This document shows positions 27,374 to 35,572 of a stretch of 64,000 nt of DNA, in pieces. Each line of letters starts with the position of its first letter. The stretch's first letter is position 1. This DNA comes from JAYFNU01 sp034933305 (GTDB lineage Bacteria; Bacillota; Clostridia; Oscillospirales; Ruminococcaceae): contig JAYFNU010000014.1 of the NCBI GenBank assembly GCA_034933305.1, positions 1 to 64,000 of the forward strand, given 5' to 3'. The notes beneath the pieces are model-generated. The model ran no database searches and was not told where the DNA came from. It saw only the letters and a program-made list of their open reading frames with translations. The translations under genes were made by a program, and so were the position numbers.

Positions 27374-28090
27374 GCAGCGCAGCGCGTCCCCCTCGAAGTA
27401 GTAAATATTTTCGCGTTTGAAGCCGCGGTCGCCGCCCTCGCGGGCGATGTGCGGTTCGAAGGTAAAGGGCCGTGCGAGCTCGGCGAACGTCGAGCGCACG
27501 CCCTTTTCTATATAGATGCGATCCTGCTCGAGCACCTCGACCGTGTGTCCGAGATTCTTTTTGTAGTCGAGGTTGACGAACCCGATGCGCTCGATCTCCT
27601 CGTTGAGCTTATAGTAGATCTCCTCGAAGGTGGAATCCGGCCGCGCGGTGCGCATGAGCATCTCGTGCAGATGCAGCTCTGCGTCGAGCCCCTGCCGGAA
27701 GGCGGGCGTCGACGGCTGATCCTCGGGGGCCGCGGCGCCGTTTTCGATGAAGATGGTGCGCGCATAATCGCCCCAGTAGCCGCCGATGGTCGGCGCGAGG
27801 TCGAGCGTGACGACGTCGTTGTCGCCGAGGATGTTCGTCTCGCTCGCGTAATAGTTGAGCCCGGACGTCGACACCCGCGAGCGCGGGCCGAGCAGCACGA
27901 GCGCGCCGACGCCGTGATACCACCAGCTGTCGGAGCCGCGGCGCACGAGCCCCTCGAGCGCGAGCGTCTCGATCTCCTTTTCGCTCATGCCGGGCCGCAC
28001 GAGCGCGTGCAGCTCATGGATCGTGTCGCGCGCCGCATTCTGCGCGGCGCGGTTTTTTTCAATGGACCGCTCGAGGACCGCAGTTCCCAT
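27368..28090 (-). CDS. M24 (creatinase/aminopeptidase-fold) metallopeptidase
   Basis: A 240-residue pita-bread-fold protein with all five metal ligands of the M24 family: D97, D108, H182, E212 and E233. It starts IEKNRAAQNAARDTIHELHALVRPGMSEKEIE, and the metal region reads VVTLDLAPTIGGYWGDYARTIF. It is likely a peptidase or amidinohydrolase-like enzyme; the real substrate is unknown. It is the last gene of the ECF transporter operon and a paralogue of the M24 gene at 35.6 kb, sharing SFEPHI-like and RCL/RCI ends. Confidence 0.85.
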   Translation of the reverse strand: MGTAVLERSIEKNRAAQNAARDTIHELHALVRPGMSEKEIETLALEGLVRRGSDSWWYHGVGALVLLGPRSRVSTSGLNYYASETNILGDNDVVTLDLAPTIGGYWGDYARTIFIENGAAAPEDQPSTPAFRQGLDAELHLHEMLMRTARPDSTFEEIYYKLNEEIERIGFVNLDYKKNLGHTVEVLEQDRIYIEKGVRSTFAELARPFTFEPHIAREGGDRGFKRENIYYFEGDALRCL

Positions 28091-28124
28091 GGGATGTTCC
28101 TTTCTCTATGCCCGCCGCAGCGGG

Positions 28125-29252
28125 TCAGCAATGGCGTTTGATGTAATCGAGATAGACGCGCGCAAAGGCCGCCACGGCCGCCGCGCTGCCGCGCTCGTTC
28201 GCCGTGTGGCACTGCGCGTCGTCGCCCGGGCCGAAGATGACGAACGGCACGGGATATTTCGGCAGGATCAGCGACGCGTCGGTGTAATAGTGGATGCCCT
28301 TGTCGCGCGCGGGCAGATCCGCCTGCCGCGCGAGCGCGCGCACGCGCCCGACAAAGGAATCGTCCGCCGGCGTCTCGAGCGGGGGACGGTCGTTGAGCAC
28401 CTCGACGCCGATGCCCGCCGCCCCGGCGGCCTGCCGGATCCCGGCGAGCAGGGACTCGTTTTTGAGCGACGGCAGCGTCCGGATATCGAGCGTCGCTTCT
28501 GCGTGCGCGGGCACGATGTTGGTCATGACGCCCGCCTGGAAGCCCGTGAGGCTCGCCGTGCTCCCGCCGAGCAGGGCGTGCCGGCCGCTGTCCAGCGCCG
28601 CGCGCACGGTGCCGAGAAAGCGCATGAGCTTTTCCGCCGCGTTGTCGCCGAGCTCGGGGCGCGAGGCGTGGCACGAGCGCCCCTCGGCGGTCAGCCGCAG
28701 CCACAGCGCGCCCTTTTCGCACAGGCCGATATCCCCCGCCGACGGCTCGCACACGAAGATCTCCGTCACGCCGCCGAGCGCGCCGCTGTCCGCGGCTGCG
28801 CGCGCGCCGAGTCCGCCGCTCTCTTCATCCGCCGTAAAGCAGAAGACGAGCCTTCGCGCGAGAGGCGCCGCGCCGAGACGGTCGAGCGTCAGCAGCATGG
28901 CCGCGACGCCGCCCTTCATATCCGCCGCGCCGCGGCCGTAGACGGTGTCGCCGTCGAACCGCGCCGTGAAGGGATCGCTGTCCCACGCCGCGGCCGGTCC
29001 GCTCGCGACCGTGTCGAGATGGCCGAAGAACGCCGTCGCCGGCGCGCCCGCGGGGCCCGCTTCGACGAGCAGCGACGCGCGGCCGCCGCCGTGTTCGAGC
29101 CGCCGCAGCCGCAATTCGGATCCCGCGTATCTTTTTTCGATAAATTCGCACAGCGCCGCTTCGTTCCCCGCGGGCTGCGCGGTGTTGACGCCGATCAGCT
29201 GCGCGAGCAGTCCCGCGCATTCGGCCGCCGTGATCTCTCTGTCCATTTTCAT
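28125..29252 (-). CDS. M20 family metallopeptidase (ArgE/DapE/CPG2-like)
   Basis: A 375-residue zinc peptidase. Metal-site motifs are FFGHLDTV (histidine ligand and following Asp), YGRGAADMKGG (bridging Asp) and TADEESGG (catalytic and ligand Glu), with a lid dimerisation domain (HASRPELGDNAAEKLMRFL). The family removes acyl groups or C-terminal residues from small amides. Its ATG overlaps the stop of the amidohydrolase (ATGA), so the two are co-translated. Together they suggest stepwise hydrolysis of an amide-containing substrate. Confidence 0.9.
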   Translation of the reverse strand: MKMDREITAAECAGLLAQLIGVNTAQPAGNEAALCEFIEKRYAGSELRLRRLEHGGGRASLLVEAGPAGAPATAFFGHLDTVASGPAAAWDSDPFTARFDGDTVYGRGAADMKGGVAAMLLTLDRLGAAPLARRLVFCFTADEESGGLGARAAADSGALGGVTEIFVCEPSAGDIGLCEKGALWLRLTAEGRSCHASRPELGDNAAEKLMRFLGTVRAALDSGRHALLGGSTASLTGFQAGVMTNIVPAHAEATLDIRTLPSLKNESLLAGIRQAAGAAGIGVEVLNDRPPLETPADDSFVGRVRALARQADLPARDKGIHYYTDASLILPKYPVPFVIFGPGDDAQCHTANERGSAAAVAAFARVYLDYIKRHC

Positions 29253-30583
29253 CCCCGATACAGCGTGAGGTCGCCCACGCCGGTGTTGGCGTAAAAGCCC
29301 TGTTTCGCCGCGAAGCGACCCGCGCCGAAGCCGCTGCGCACCGCGCCGCCGTCAAAGCTGACGGGACGGCCGTTGACGACGGTGCAGACCGCGCGGCCCG
29401 ACAGCGGATCGGCGACCGTGATGTTCGCGAGCGCGCCCGCGCCGAGATGGCCGAGCTTCTGCGCAAAAAACGGATTGCCGGTGCGCCGCGAAAGAAAGGC
29501 CGCGGGCTCGCTCGTCATCGTCGCGGCGGCGTCGGCAAGCGGCAGCACGCCCTCGCGCGCGAGGAAAAAGACGGCGGGCAGATCGTCCGCCGAGTCGCCG
29601 AAGCCCTTCATGACGGCGCCGCTCTGCCCGTCGGACACGAGCAGGCGCACCTTCCGGTCGGCGAGCGCGCGCAGCGCGAGCTCCCGGGCGCGGGGATCCA
29701 TCTTGAGCCCTTCCGCGCGGCCGCGGTTCGGCAGCAGCATCGAGCTGACGAACTCCGCCGTGATGTTCTCGCCGTCCACGAGCGACAGCACATCGCGCAT
29801 GCCCGCAAGGCCGTCCGCGTGGGTGCCGCAGCCCGCCGCCGTCGCGTGGCCGAGATGCAGCGGCCGTCCCTTCGACAGCGCCGCCATGCGCTGCGCGTGC
29901 AGCGGATCCTGCGTGTGCGACATGAAAACCACACCCGCGCGGCTGGTGACGTCGAACAGCCGTTCGATCGTCTCATCCGGCAGGATAAAATGCCCCATGT
30001 GATCCTTGATGCCGATGATGCGGCGGGCGCTCGCGTTGGTGATGGCGTTGCGGGACAGCTTTTGTCCGGCCGTCCCGTCGTCGAGCTCCCCGCGCAGCAG
30101 CGCGACGAGCTCATCCGCGCCGAGGCACGTCGCCGTCGCGGCCGCCGCGCCCACAAAGACGCCGACGTTGAGCGGCACGCCGCGGTCGACCTCCGCGCCC
30201 AGCAGCGCGGGGGCCATGAAGGTGTTGCCCGCGCCGGGCGAAAAAGCGGTCGTCACGCCGTCGTTCGCCGCCTTGAAAAGCGGGCTCGTGTAGATGTCGA
30301 ACAGGTCGCCGAGGTGCAGGTGCAGGTCGATGAGGCCCGGCAGCACGACATAGCCCGCGCAGTCGATGACGCGCGCGCCGTCCGGCGCGGACAGCCCCGC
30401 GCCGACGCGCACGACCGCGTCGCCCTCGACGGCCACGTCGAATATCCCGTCGACGCCGTTTTTCGGGTCGACGACGCGGCCGCCCGCCAGAAGCAGCCGG
30501 CCGCCTGCCGCGGGACACCGCCCGCGCTGATCTTCCTTTTCCGTGATCGCGCCGCAGCCCGCGACGCCCTTTTCATACAACAT
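29249..30583 (-). CDS. Amidohydrolase (D-aminoacylase/dihydroorotase-like)
   Basis: The 444-residue protein is a metal-dependent TIM-barrel amidohydrolase. HLHLGD gives the HxH pair, IIGIKDHMGHF supplies the lysine region, MSHTQDPLH and LHLGHAT give the later histidines, and LLVSDGQSG the catalytic Asp. The ends form the usual beta-sandwich (LLAGGRVVDPKNGVDGIFDVAVEG, ANITVADPLSGRAVCTVVNGRPV). The family cleaves cyclic or N-acyl amides. RBS GGAGG precedes the ATG, 12 nt after the BtpA gene. Its substrate is probably the compound imported by the adjacent ECF transporter. Confidence 0.88.
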   Translation of the reverse strand: MLYEKGVAGCGAITEKEDQRGRCPAAGGRLLLAGGRVVDPKNGVDGIFDVAVEGDAVVRVGAGLSAPDGARVIDCAGYVVLPGLIDLHLHLGDLFDIYTSPLFKAANDGVTTAFSPGAGNTFMAPALLGAEVDRGVPLNVGVFVGAAAATATCLGADELVALLRGELDDGTAGQKLSRNAITNASARRIIGIKDHMGHFILPDETIERLFDVTSRAGVVFMSHTQDPLHAQRMAALSKGRPLHLGHATAAGCGTHADGLAGMRDVLSLVDGENITAEFVSSMLLPNRGRAEGLKMDPRARELALRALADRKVRLLVSDGQSGAVMKGFGDSADDLPAVFFLAREGVLPLADAAATMTSEPAAFLSRRTGNPFFAQKLGHLGAGALANITVADPLSGRAVCTVVNGRPVSFDGGAVRSGFGAGRFAAKQGFYANTGVGDLTLYRG

Positions 30584-30595
30584 CCGACGCCTCCG

Positions 30596-31318
30596 TCAGC
30601 GCAGCTTCCTGACTTCGTCCATGAATTCGCGGACATGGGCGGCGCACACGTCGCCGGTGTCCCTGCGGGTATCCTTGAAAGTGCTGCCGACGATGGCGGC
30701 GTCGCCGAGCGCCAGCTTGACCGCGACGGTCTCGGGCGTCATGCCGGCCGCCACCACGAGCGGGAAATCGCCGGCGATGGCGCGGAATTCGCGGATCTTG
30801 CTGTCGGCGGTGTCCATGCCGGTGCCCTCGCCCGTCACGGCGACGGCGTCGCACCGCTGCATGCCCAGCCGCAGATCCTCCTCGAGGCTGCGCCCGGACA
30901 AATATTTCTGATACTTGAACCGCACGCCGCCGATGACGGCGACCGTGCCGCGCGCGCGCCACTCCCCGATCATGGCAGCATACGCGGGATCGTCGGCGGG
31001 CGCGAGATGCCCGCAGACGGAGTCGACCTGCATGAACGGCGCGCCGTAGGTCTCGGCGAGCTGATAGCTGCGCGCGAACTGGTCGAGCACGTTGACGCCG
31101 AGGATGTACCCCGGCCGCTCGCGCCGCAGCAGCGCGAGCGCCGCCTCGACGTCGCCCGCGTCGCCGACATAGTCCTCGACGATCATGCCGTCGACGCCGT
31201 TCTCGGCGTAGATGTCCGCCTCGCGCAGCGTGCGCTCCATGCGCTCGGCGCGGGTGTCTCCCTTGAGATGGAGCATGCCGAGGATCGGCTTCTTTTCCTG
31301 AAAGATCTCGAGAAACAT
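30596..31318 (-). CDS. BtpA/SgcQ family TIM-barrel protein (copy 1)
   Basis: A 240-residue BtpA/SgcQ family protein: KKPILGMLHLKGD at the N-terminus, NGVDGMIVEDYVGD, LGVNVLDQFARSYQLAE, RFKYQKYLSGRSLEED, CDAVAVTGEGTGMDTADSKIREFR and AIVGSTFKDTRRDTG. The family has no settled biochemistry. SgcQ of E. coli lies in a sugar-catabolic operon, and cyanobacterial BtpA affects photosystem I. Start and stop overlap the PfkB gene (TGATG). A second, more typical copy is at 36.3 kb. The phosphate-binding C-terminal Gly loop (IVGST) suggests a phosphorylated ligand, perhaps the PfkB product. Confidence 0.82.
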   Translation of the reverse strand: MFLEIFQEKKPILGMLHLKGDTRAERMERTLREADIYAENGVDGMIVEDYVGDAGDVEAALALLRRERPGYILGVNVLDQFARSYQLAETYGAPFMQVDSVCGHLAPADDPAYAAMIGEWRARGTVAVIGGVRFKYQKYLSGRSLEEDLRLGMQRCDAVAVTGEGTGMDTADSKIREFRAIAGDFPLVVAAGMTPETVAVKLALGDAAIVGSTFKDTRRDTGDVCAAHVREFMDEVRKLR

Positions 31319-32256
31319 CAGTTCTCCTCCTGCATGAGCTCGGCGAAGCGGCGCTCGATCCTGTCGAGCAGCTCGCCGCGCAGCTCCTTGGTGTACAGCG
31401 GGTACGGGCCGGTCTGCGCCGCGTTGAGCCCGGCGGCGTAATTGGCGTACAGCACCGTTTTGAGCGGATGAAAGCCCTCGCAGAAGCCGTACATCGCCGC
31501 GCCCGTCGAGCAGTTTCCGCAGCCCGTGGAATCGACGCTCTCGTCGGCGCCGACCGAGCCGGCGAACCACGCCCTGCCGTCGGCGATCATGTACGCGCCC
31601 TTCGGGCCGACGCGGAAAAAGCAGGGAACGCCGAAGCGCAGGATCGCGTCGACCGATTCCGCCTCGTCCGCCGTGCCGAACAGGTCCTTCGACTCGGGCA
31701 GGTTGATCGAAAAAATGTCGCTGTGCTCCCGGATGGCGGACAGCAGACGCGTGCGCAGGCCCGGGTCGGCGGTGTCGCTCGTGTCGAGCTCCCACATGAT
31801 CTTCGCGTTCGGCGCCTTTTCCCGGATGGCCGGGATCCCCTGCCAGATCGGCTCCGTGACGCCCGATTCGATGTAGATGCCCTTCGTGTCGGCGCCCGCG
31901 CGCTTTGCGACATATTCGGGGAGGATGGCCCACGCGCCGCCGCAGGCGGCGTCGAAGTCCGGGCCGTACTTGGAATATTCGATCCAGCGGCCGTCGGGAG
32001 AATACTCGAGATAGTTATAGCGCGTGCGCGGCAGCACCTTTTCGACGCCGTCGAACGACAGGCCGTTCGCGCGGTAGTAATCGCCGTAGACGTCCTCGAA
32101 ATCCGGCCCTGCGGTCGTCACGAGCAGCACGTCGTCGCAGTAGGGCTTGACGCCGTTGAGCGCGTAGAGCGCGCCGCCGAGAAAGCCGTCGGCGCGGGAG
32201 CCGTCGGCGTACAGGATGTCGTTCGTGATGGTCGCGCCCGTGACAAGATATTTCAT
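31318..32256 (-). CDS. PfkB family kinase with altered catalytic motif
   Basis: A 312-residue ribokinase-fold protein. The C-terminal motif is DSTGCGNCSTGAAMYGF (242-258) instead of the usual DTTGAGDxF, so N248 replaces the catalytic-base aspartate. The N-terminus is YLVTGATITNDILYADG with GGALYALNGV as the sugar-binding segment. The protein may be a weak or non-kinase sugar-binding protein, or use a different base. It sits between the ECF ATPase genes and BtpA in one operon, with overlaps of 1-10 nt. Confidence 0.85.
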   Translation of the reverse strand: MKYLVTGATITNDILYADGSRADGFLGGALYALNGVKPYCDDVLLVTTAGPDFEDVYGDYYRANGLSFDGVEKVLPRTRYNYLEYSPDGRWIEYSKYGPDFDAACGGAWAILPEYVAKRAGADTKGIYIESGVTEPIWQGIPAIREKAPNAKIMWELDTSDTADPGLRTRLLSAIREHSDIFSINLPESKDLFGTADEAESVDAILRFGVPCFFRVGPKGAYMIADGRAWFAGSVGADESVDSTGCGNCSTGAAMYGFCEGFHPLKTVLYANYAAGLNAAQTGPYPLYTKELRGELLDRIERRFAELMQEEN

Positions 32257-32266
32257 GGCGCGGGCC

Positions 32267-33058
32267 TCACAGCTTTTCGACGAGCTCGTCGCAGAACAGG
32301 ATCTTGCCGCTGACCCCGAGCTTTTTCGCGAGCTCGCCGATCTGCGGCTTTTTGATGCGCGCGTCGGCGACGACGTCCTCGTTCCAGAAGACGTCGCGGG
32401 CCGTCCCGTCGGCGATGATGTTCTTGTGCGCCATCGCGACGATGCGCTTGAAATTCGCGACGGCGAAGTCCATGTCGTGGGTGATGGTGATGACCGTCAC
32501 GCCGTCGGCCTCAAGGCCGTCGATCATCGACGCCAGCGTCTCGGTGCCGTGCTTGTCCTGGCCCGCCGTCGGCTCGTCGAGGATGATGTACTTCGGCTTC
32601 GACGCGATGACCGCGGCGATGGCGACGAATTTGCGGATGGGGTACGGGATGTCGAGCGGATTCATCTCGAGGTATTTCCCGATATCCGTCAGCTCGACCG
32701 CCCGGTCGACGCGCGCCTTGATCTCCTGCTCGGAGAGCTTGAAATAGCGCGGCATATACTCGATCTCCGCGATGACGGAGCTGTTGAAGATCTGGTCGTC
32801 GGGGTTCTGGAAGACATAGCCGACCATGCTCGCGATGGCGGCGGTCGTCTTGTCCTTCGTATTGACGCCGTCGATGACGACGTCGCCCTGCGTCGGCTTG
32901 TTGAGGCCGTTCATCATCTTGACGCAGGTCGTCTTGCCGGCGCCGTTCTGGCCGACGATGGCGACGCGCTCGCCCTCTTTGATCGTGATGTTGATGTTTT
33001 CGAGCGCCTGGAAACCGTTCGGGTAGCTGAAGCCCGCGTTTTTGATCTCGATCGCCAT
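32267..33058 (-). CDS. ecfA2: ECF transporter ATPase with degenerate signature motif
   Basis: A 263-residue ABC ATPase of the energy-coupling factor module. Walker A GQNGAGKTT (36-44), Q-loop Q84 (FQNPDDQIF, an ECF hallmark), Walker B IILDEP (158-163) and H194 are intact. The signature that should be LSGGQ is IPYPI (137-141) followed by RKFVAIAAVIA. The composite ATP site using this half is therefore expected to be non-canonical. It pairs with the intact ATPase encoded immediately upstream (3-nt gap). Confidence 0.88.
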   Translation of the reverse strand: MAIEIKNAGFSYPNGFQALENINITIKEGERVAIVGQNGAGKTTCVKMMNGLNKPTQGDVVIDGVNTKDKTTAAIASMVGYVFQNPDDQIFNSSVIAEIEYMPRYFKLSEQEIKARVDRAVELTDIGKYLEMNPLDIPYPIRKFVAIAAVIASKPKYIILDEPTAGQDKHGTETLASMIDGLEADGVTVITITHDMDFAVANFKRIVAMAHKNIIADGTARDVFWNEDVVADARIKKPQIGELAKKLGVSGKILFCDELVEKL

Positions 33059-33061
33059 TCT

Positions 33062-33907
33062 TTAGCGCCTCCTGTTCCCGACGAGCGCGGCGGCTTCGTC
33101 GATCGTGATGGGGATGCCGCCGAGCGGCTTGCCCGCCTCTTCCATTTTGTGGCCGAAGATCGCGGCCGCGGGGATCATCGCGCCCTTGTCGAGCGTCGAC
33201 AGGTCGCTCAGGACGTCCTTTGCGCTGCCGCTCGCGGCGATGGAGCCGTGCTGCATGACGAGGATCTCCTCGCAGTATTCGGCGATGAGGTCGATCTTGT
33301 GCTCGACGAGGATGATCGTCTTGCCGCTGTTCTTCAGGGTGTGGATGATCTCGAAGACGTCCGCCGTCCCCTCGGGGTCGAGCTGCGACGTCGGCTCGTC
33401 GATGACGAGCGTGTCGGGGTCCATGACGATGATGGACGCGAAGGCGACGCGCTGGCGCTGGCCGCCGGAGAGCTCGTTCGGGTTGTTTTTGATGAGGTCC
33501 TCGATCTTGAGCAGCCTGCAGACGTCCGCCACGCGGTCGATGATCTCGTCCTTCGGCACGCCGAGATTCTCGAGACCCATCGCGACCTCCTCAAAGACGG
33601 TGTCCTTGATGCCGCTGATCTGGGTGAAGGGGTTCTGGAAGACGTAGCCGATCTTCGCGGAGATCTCCGCCGTGTCCCAGTCGCGCACGTCGGTGCCGTC
33701 GATGATGGCGTCGCCCTTCAGCTTGCCGAGATAAAAATGCGGGATGAGGCCGCGGATGAGATTGCAAAGCGTCGTCTTGCCGCCGCCGTTCTCGCCGATG
33801 ACCCCGTAGAATTTTCCGCGCTCGAACGAATAATTGATGTCCTTGAGCGCGAAATCCCGCGTGTAGGGATATTTATAGGTAACGTTTCTCAGTTCGATGT
33901 ACGCCAT
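33062..33907 (-). CDS. ecfA1: ECF transporter ATPase
   Basis: A 281-residue ABC ATPase. Walker A is GENGGGKTT (38-46), the Q-loop is FQNPFTQI, the signature ELSGGQRQRV (145-154) is intact, Walker B is TLVIDEPTSQLD and the H-loop is LVEHKID. It would form the ATPase heterodimer of the ECF transporter with the degenerate partner downstream and couple to EcfT via the Q-helix. The C-terminal 50 residues (DKGAMIPAAAIFGHKM) are typical of Ecf ATPases. Confidence 0.9.
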   Translation of the reverse strand: MAYIELRNVTYKYPYTRDFALKDINYSFERGKFYGVIGENGGGKTTLCNLIRGLIPHFYLGKLKGDAIIDGTDVRDWDTAEISAKIGYVFQNPFTQISGIKDTVFEEVAMGLENLGVPKDEIIDRVADVCRLLKIEDLIKNNPNELSGGQRQRVAFASIIVMDPDTLVIDEPTSQLDPEGTADVFEIIHTLKNSGKTIILVEHKIDLIAEYCEEILVMQHGSIAASGSAKDVLSDLSTLDKGAMIPAAAIFGHKMEEAGKPLGGIPITIDEAAALVGNRRR

Positions 33908-33926
33908 GTTCTTTTTTTCCTCCCGT

Positions 33927-34730
33927 TCACTTCACGATCGCGAGCACGATGCGCGCGGCGATGAGCAGCACCAGGCCGACGGCGAAGAACCAGCACAGCG
34001 CCTTCTCAAAGGGCCGCATCGGCTCGAGCTCGCGGATGAACGTGTGCTTGCGGTCGACGGAGAAGGCGCGCGCGTCCATGGCGATCGACTTCTCCTCGGT
34101 GCTGGAAAAGGCGCCGAGCATCAGCGGCCCGATCGTCGGGAAAAACGCCTTCGCCCGCACGATGATGTTGCCGTCCGTCTCGATGCCGCGGGATTTCTGG
34201 CTCTCCAGGATGGTGACGGACGTCTGCTTGAGGTCGATGATGTTCTGCATGGAGGACAGCATGATGAACGACGTCTCGTGGGAGACGCCGAGGCGTTCGA
34301 ACGCGTACATGAGATCGCGCATCGGCGTCGTCTCAAAGAACAGCAGCACGCCGCCCGCGAAGCCCAGCATGTAGGAGTTGATGTTCATCGCGGTGATGAA
34401 CGACTCGAGATACCACTTCCAGCCGAAAATGCTGAACATGACCGTCACGTTTCCCGTGCGCATGCCGATCTCGCGGATGATTGTGAGGAAAACGCCGATG
34501 ATCAGGAACAGCACGAGAAAGACCTTGGCGAATTTCTTGCCCTGCCCCGCAAGGGCGGCGAAGATAAAATAGAACAGGCACCACGCGAAGCCGTATCTCC
34601 AGTCGGCGACGACGATCGTCGAGAGCGCGACGCTCAGGCAGATGATCAGCTTTGTCATCGGATACAGGTCGCACCAGAAATTCCCGACCTTGTAATACCT
34701 CGTGAAAGAGTTGACAAAATCCATATCCAT
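33927..34730 (-). CDS. ecfT: ECF transporter transmembrane component EcfT
   Basis: A 267-residue membrane protein with helices at LIICLSVALSTIVVADW, FLVLFLIIGVFLTII, MLGFAGGVLLFFET and LCWFFAVGLVLLIAARIVLAIV. The two coupling-helix motifs that contact the ATPases are present as SRG (QKSRGIETDG) and ARA (MDARAFSVDRKHT). It scaffolds the S component on the two ATPases. It is separated from the S-component gene by 123 nt containing two stable hairpins. Confidence 0.88.
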   Translation of the reverse strand: MDMDFVNSFTRYYKVGNFWCDLYPMTKLIICLSVALSTIVVADWRYGFAWCLFYFIFAALAGQGKKFAKVFLVLFLIIGVFLTIIREIGMRTGNVTVMFSIFGWKWYLESFITAMNINSYMLGFAGGVLLFFETTPMRDLMYAFERLGVSHETSFIMLSSMQNIIDLKQTSVTILESQKSRGIETDGNIIVRAKAFFPTIGPLMLGAFSSTEEKSIAMDARAFSVDRKHTFIRELEPMRPFEKALCWFFAVGLVLLIAARIVLAIVK

Positions 34731-34760
34731 AAAAAACGGGCTCCTTTTAGGAACACGGAA

Positions 34761-34790
34761 AGGGCGCCGGCGCTAACCCGCCGGCGCCCT
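34761..34790 (-). promoter_or_regulatory. Large hairpin between ECF S and T genes
   Basis: AGGGCGCCGGCG (34761-34772) pairs with CGCCGGCGCCCT (34779-34790). The pairing extends through AACACG/CGTGTT flanks. A second hairpin, GCGCGCCG/CGGCGCGC (34822-34842), lies just after the S gene. In the operon direction the T-run is weak, so partial termination or mRNA-end stabilisation giving more S than T/A product is likely. Confidence 0.6.
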
Positions 34791-34853
34791 TTTTCGTGTT
34801 GATTATGACAGAAGGGTCCTTGCGCGCCGTCAGACGGCGCGCCGCTGGATCGC

Positions 34854-35468
34854 TTATTCTTCCTCGAGCGCCTTGTCGGCATCCTTGATATAGATATAGC
34901 CGAGCGGGAGCTTGGAAAGGAAGCGGGTCGGGATGGCTTTGAAAATTCCGAAGCAGGCGAGGACGGTGAGGACCTTGTCGAGAACGTCCATGCAGAATTC
35001 GGCGATGAACTGCGCGAGGAACTTCGGCAGACCGACGACCTCATGCAGCGGGATGGAGAACATGGAGGATACGCCGCTGCCGAAATCGAAGCCGTAGACG
35101 ATCCAGGTGATGCAGGCGCCGATGCCGCCGCCGATGAACGCGAAGATCAGCGAGCTCAGCAGGGTCTTCCAGAGGCTCTTGAACCAGCCCTTTTTGGAGA
35201 GGATGACCGCGACGACCGCGAACGCCATGTTGAGCGGCGCATAGAACAGCGTCGTCGGCGAGGAGATCGCATTGAGGATGTTGGAGATGAGTCCCACGAG
35301 GATGCCGGGCCAGTAGCCGCACAGAGCCGCGACAACGATCGTGCCGATCGAGTCCAGATAGATCGGAAGCTTCAGCAGGATCGCGATCTGTCCGCCGATG
35401 AAGTTGACGGCGATGCCGATCGGGATCAGGAACAGGGACAGTTTGTCGATTTTGCCTTTCTTAGCCAT
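34854..35468 (-). CDS. ECF transporter substrate-binding (S) component
   Basis: A 204-residue protein with about six hydrophobic helices: LSLFLIPIGIAVNFIGGQIAILLKLPIYLDSIGTIVVAALCGYWPGILVGLISNIL is the typical S-component start, with the conserved LDSIGT and GP/GIxxGLxxN elements. ATG 35466-35468 has GGAGG upstream. S components bind vitamins, nucleobases or similar small molecules with high affinity. The family member cannot be assigned, but the neighbouring kinases, amidohydrolase and peptidases suggest a catabolic substrate rather than a vitamin. The very C-terminus is acidic (DADKALEEE). Confidence 0.85.
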   Translation of the reverse strand: MAKKGKIDKLSLFLIPIGIAVNFIGGQIAILLKLPIYLDSIGTIVVAALCGYWPGILVGLISNILNAISSPTTLFYAPLNMAFAVVAVILSKKGWFKSLWKTLLSSLIFAFIGGGIGACITWIVYGFDFGSGVSSMFSIPLHEVVGLPKFLAQFIAEFCMDVLDKVLTVLACFGIFKAIPTRFLSKLPLGYIYIKDADKALEEE

Positions 35469-35489
35469 GGTTATTCCTCCGTTAGTAAT

Positions 35490-35514
35490 ATTCAACCCGC
35501 AGGACGCGGGATTG
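35490..35514 (-). promoter_or_regulatory. Hairpin in the ECF mRNA leader
   Basis: TCAACCCGC..GCGGGATTGA forms a 9- to 10-bp stem-loop between the promoter and the S-component start. At about 70 nt in total the leader is short for most riboswitches; none was recognised. Confidence 0.35.
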
Positions 35515-35543
35515 AGCCAAATTGTTACGAAATTGTTAACTAT

Positions 35544-35572
35544 AAGATAACGTATTTCGGTGCTTTTGTCAA
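35544..35572 (-). promoter_or_regulatory. Sigma-A promoter of the ECF operon
   Basis: On the minus strand TTGACA (35567-35572), 17 bp and TATCTT (35544-35549), overlapping the last codons of the upstream M24 gene. It makes the transporter operon independent of the MerR promoter. Confidence 0.75.

Noticed and set aside
35469..35545. Riboswitch in the ECF leader
   Set aside because: The leader is only about 70 nt with one simple hairpin and no recognisable aptamer consensus. It is reported only as a hairpin.
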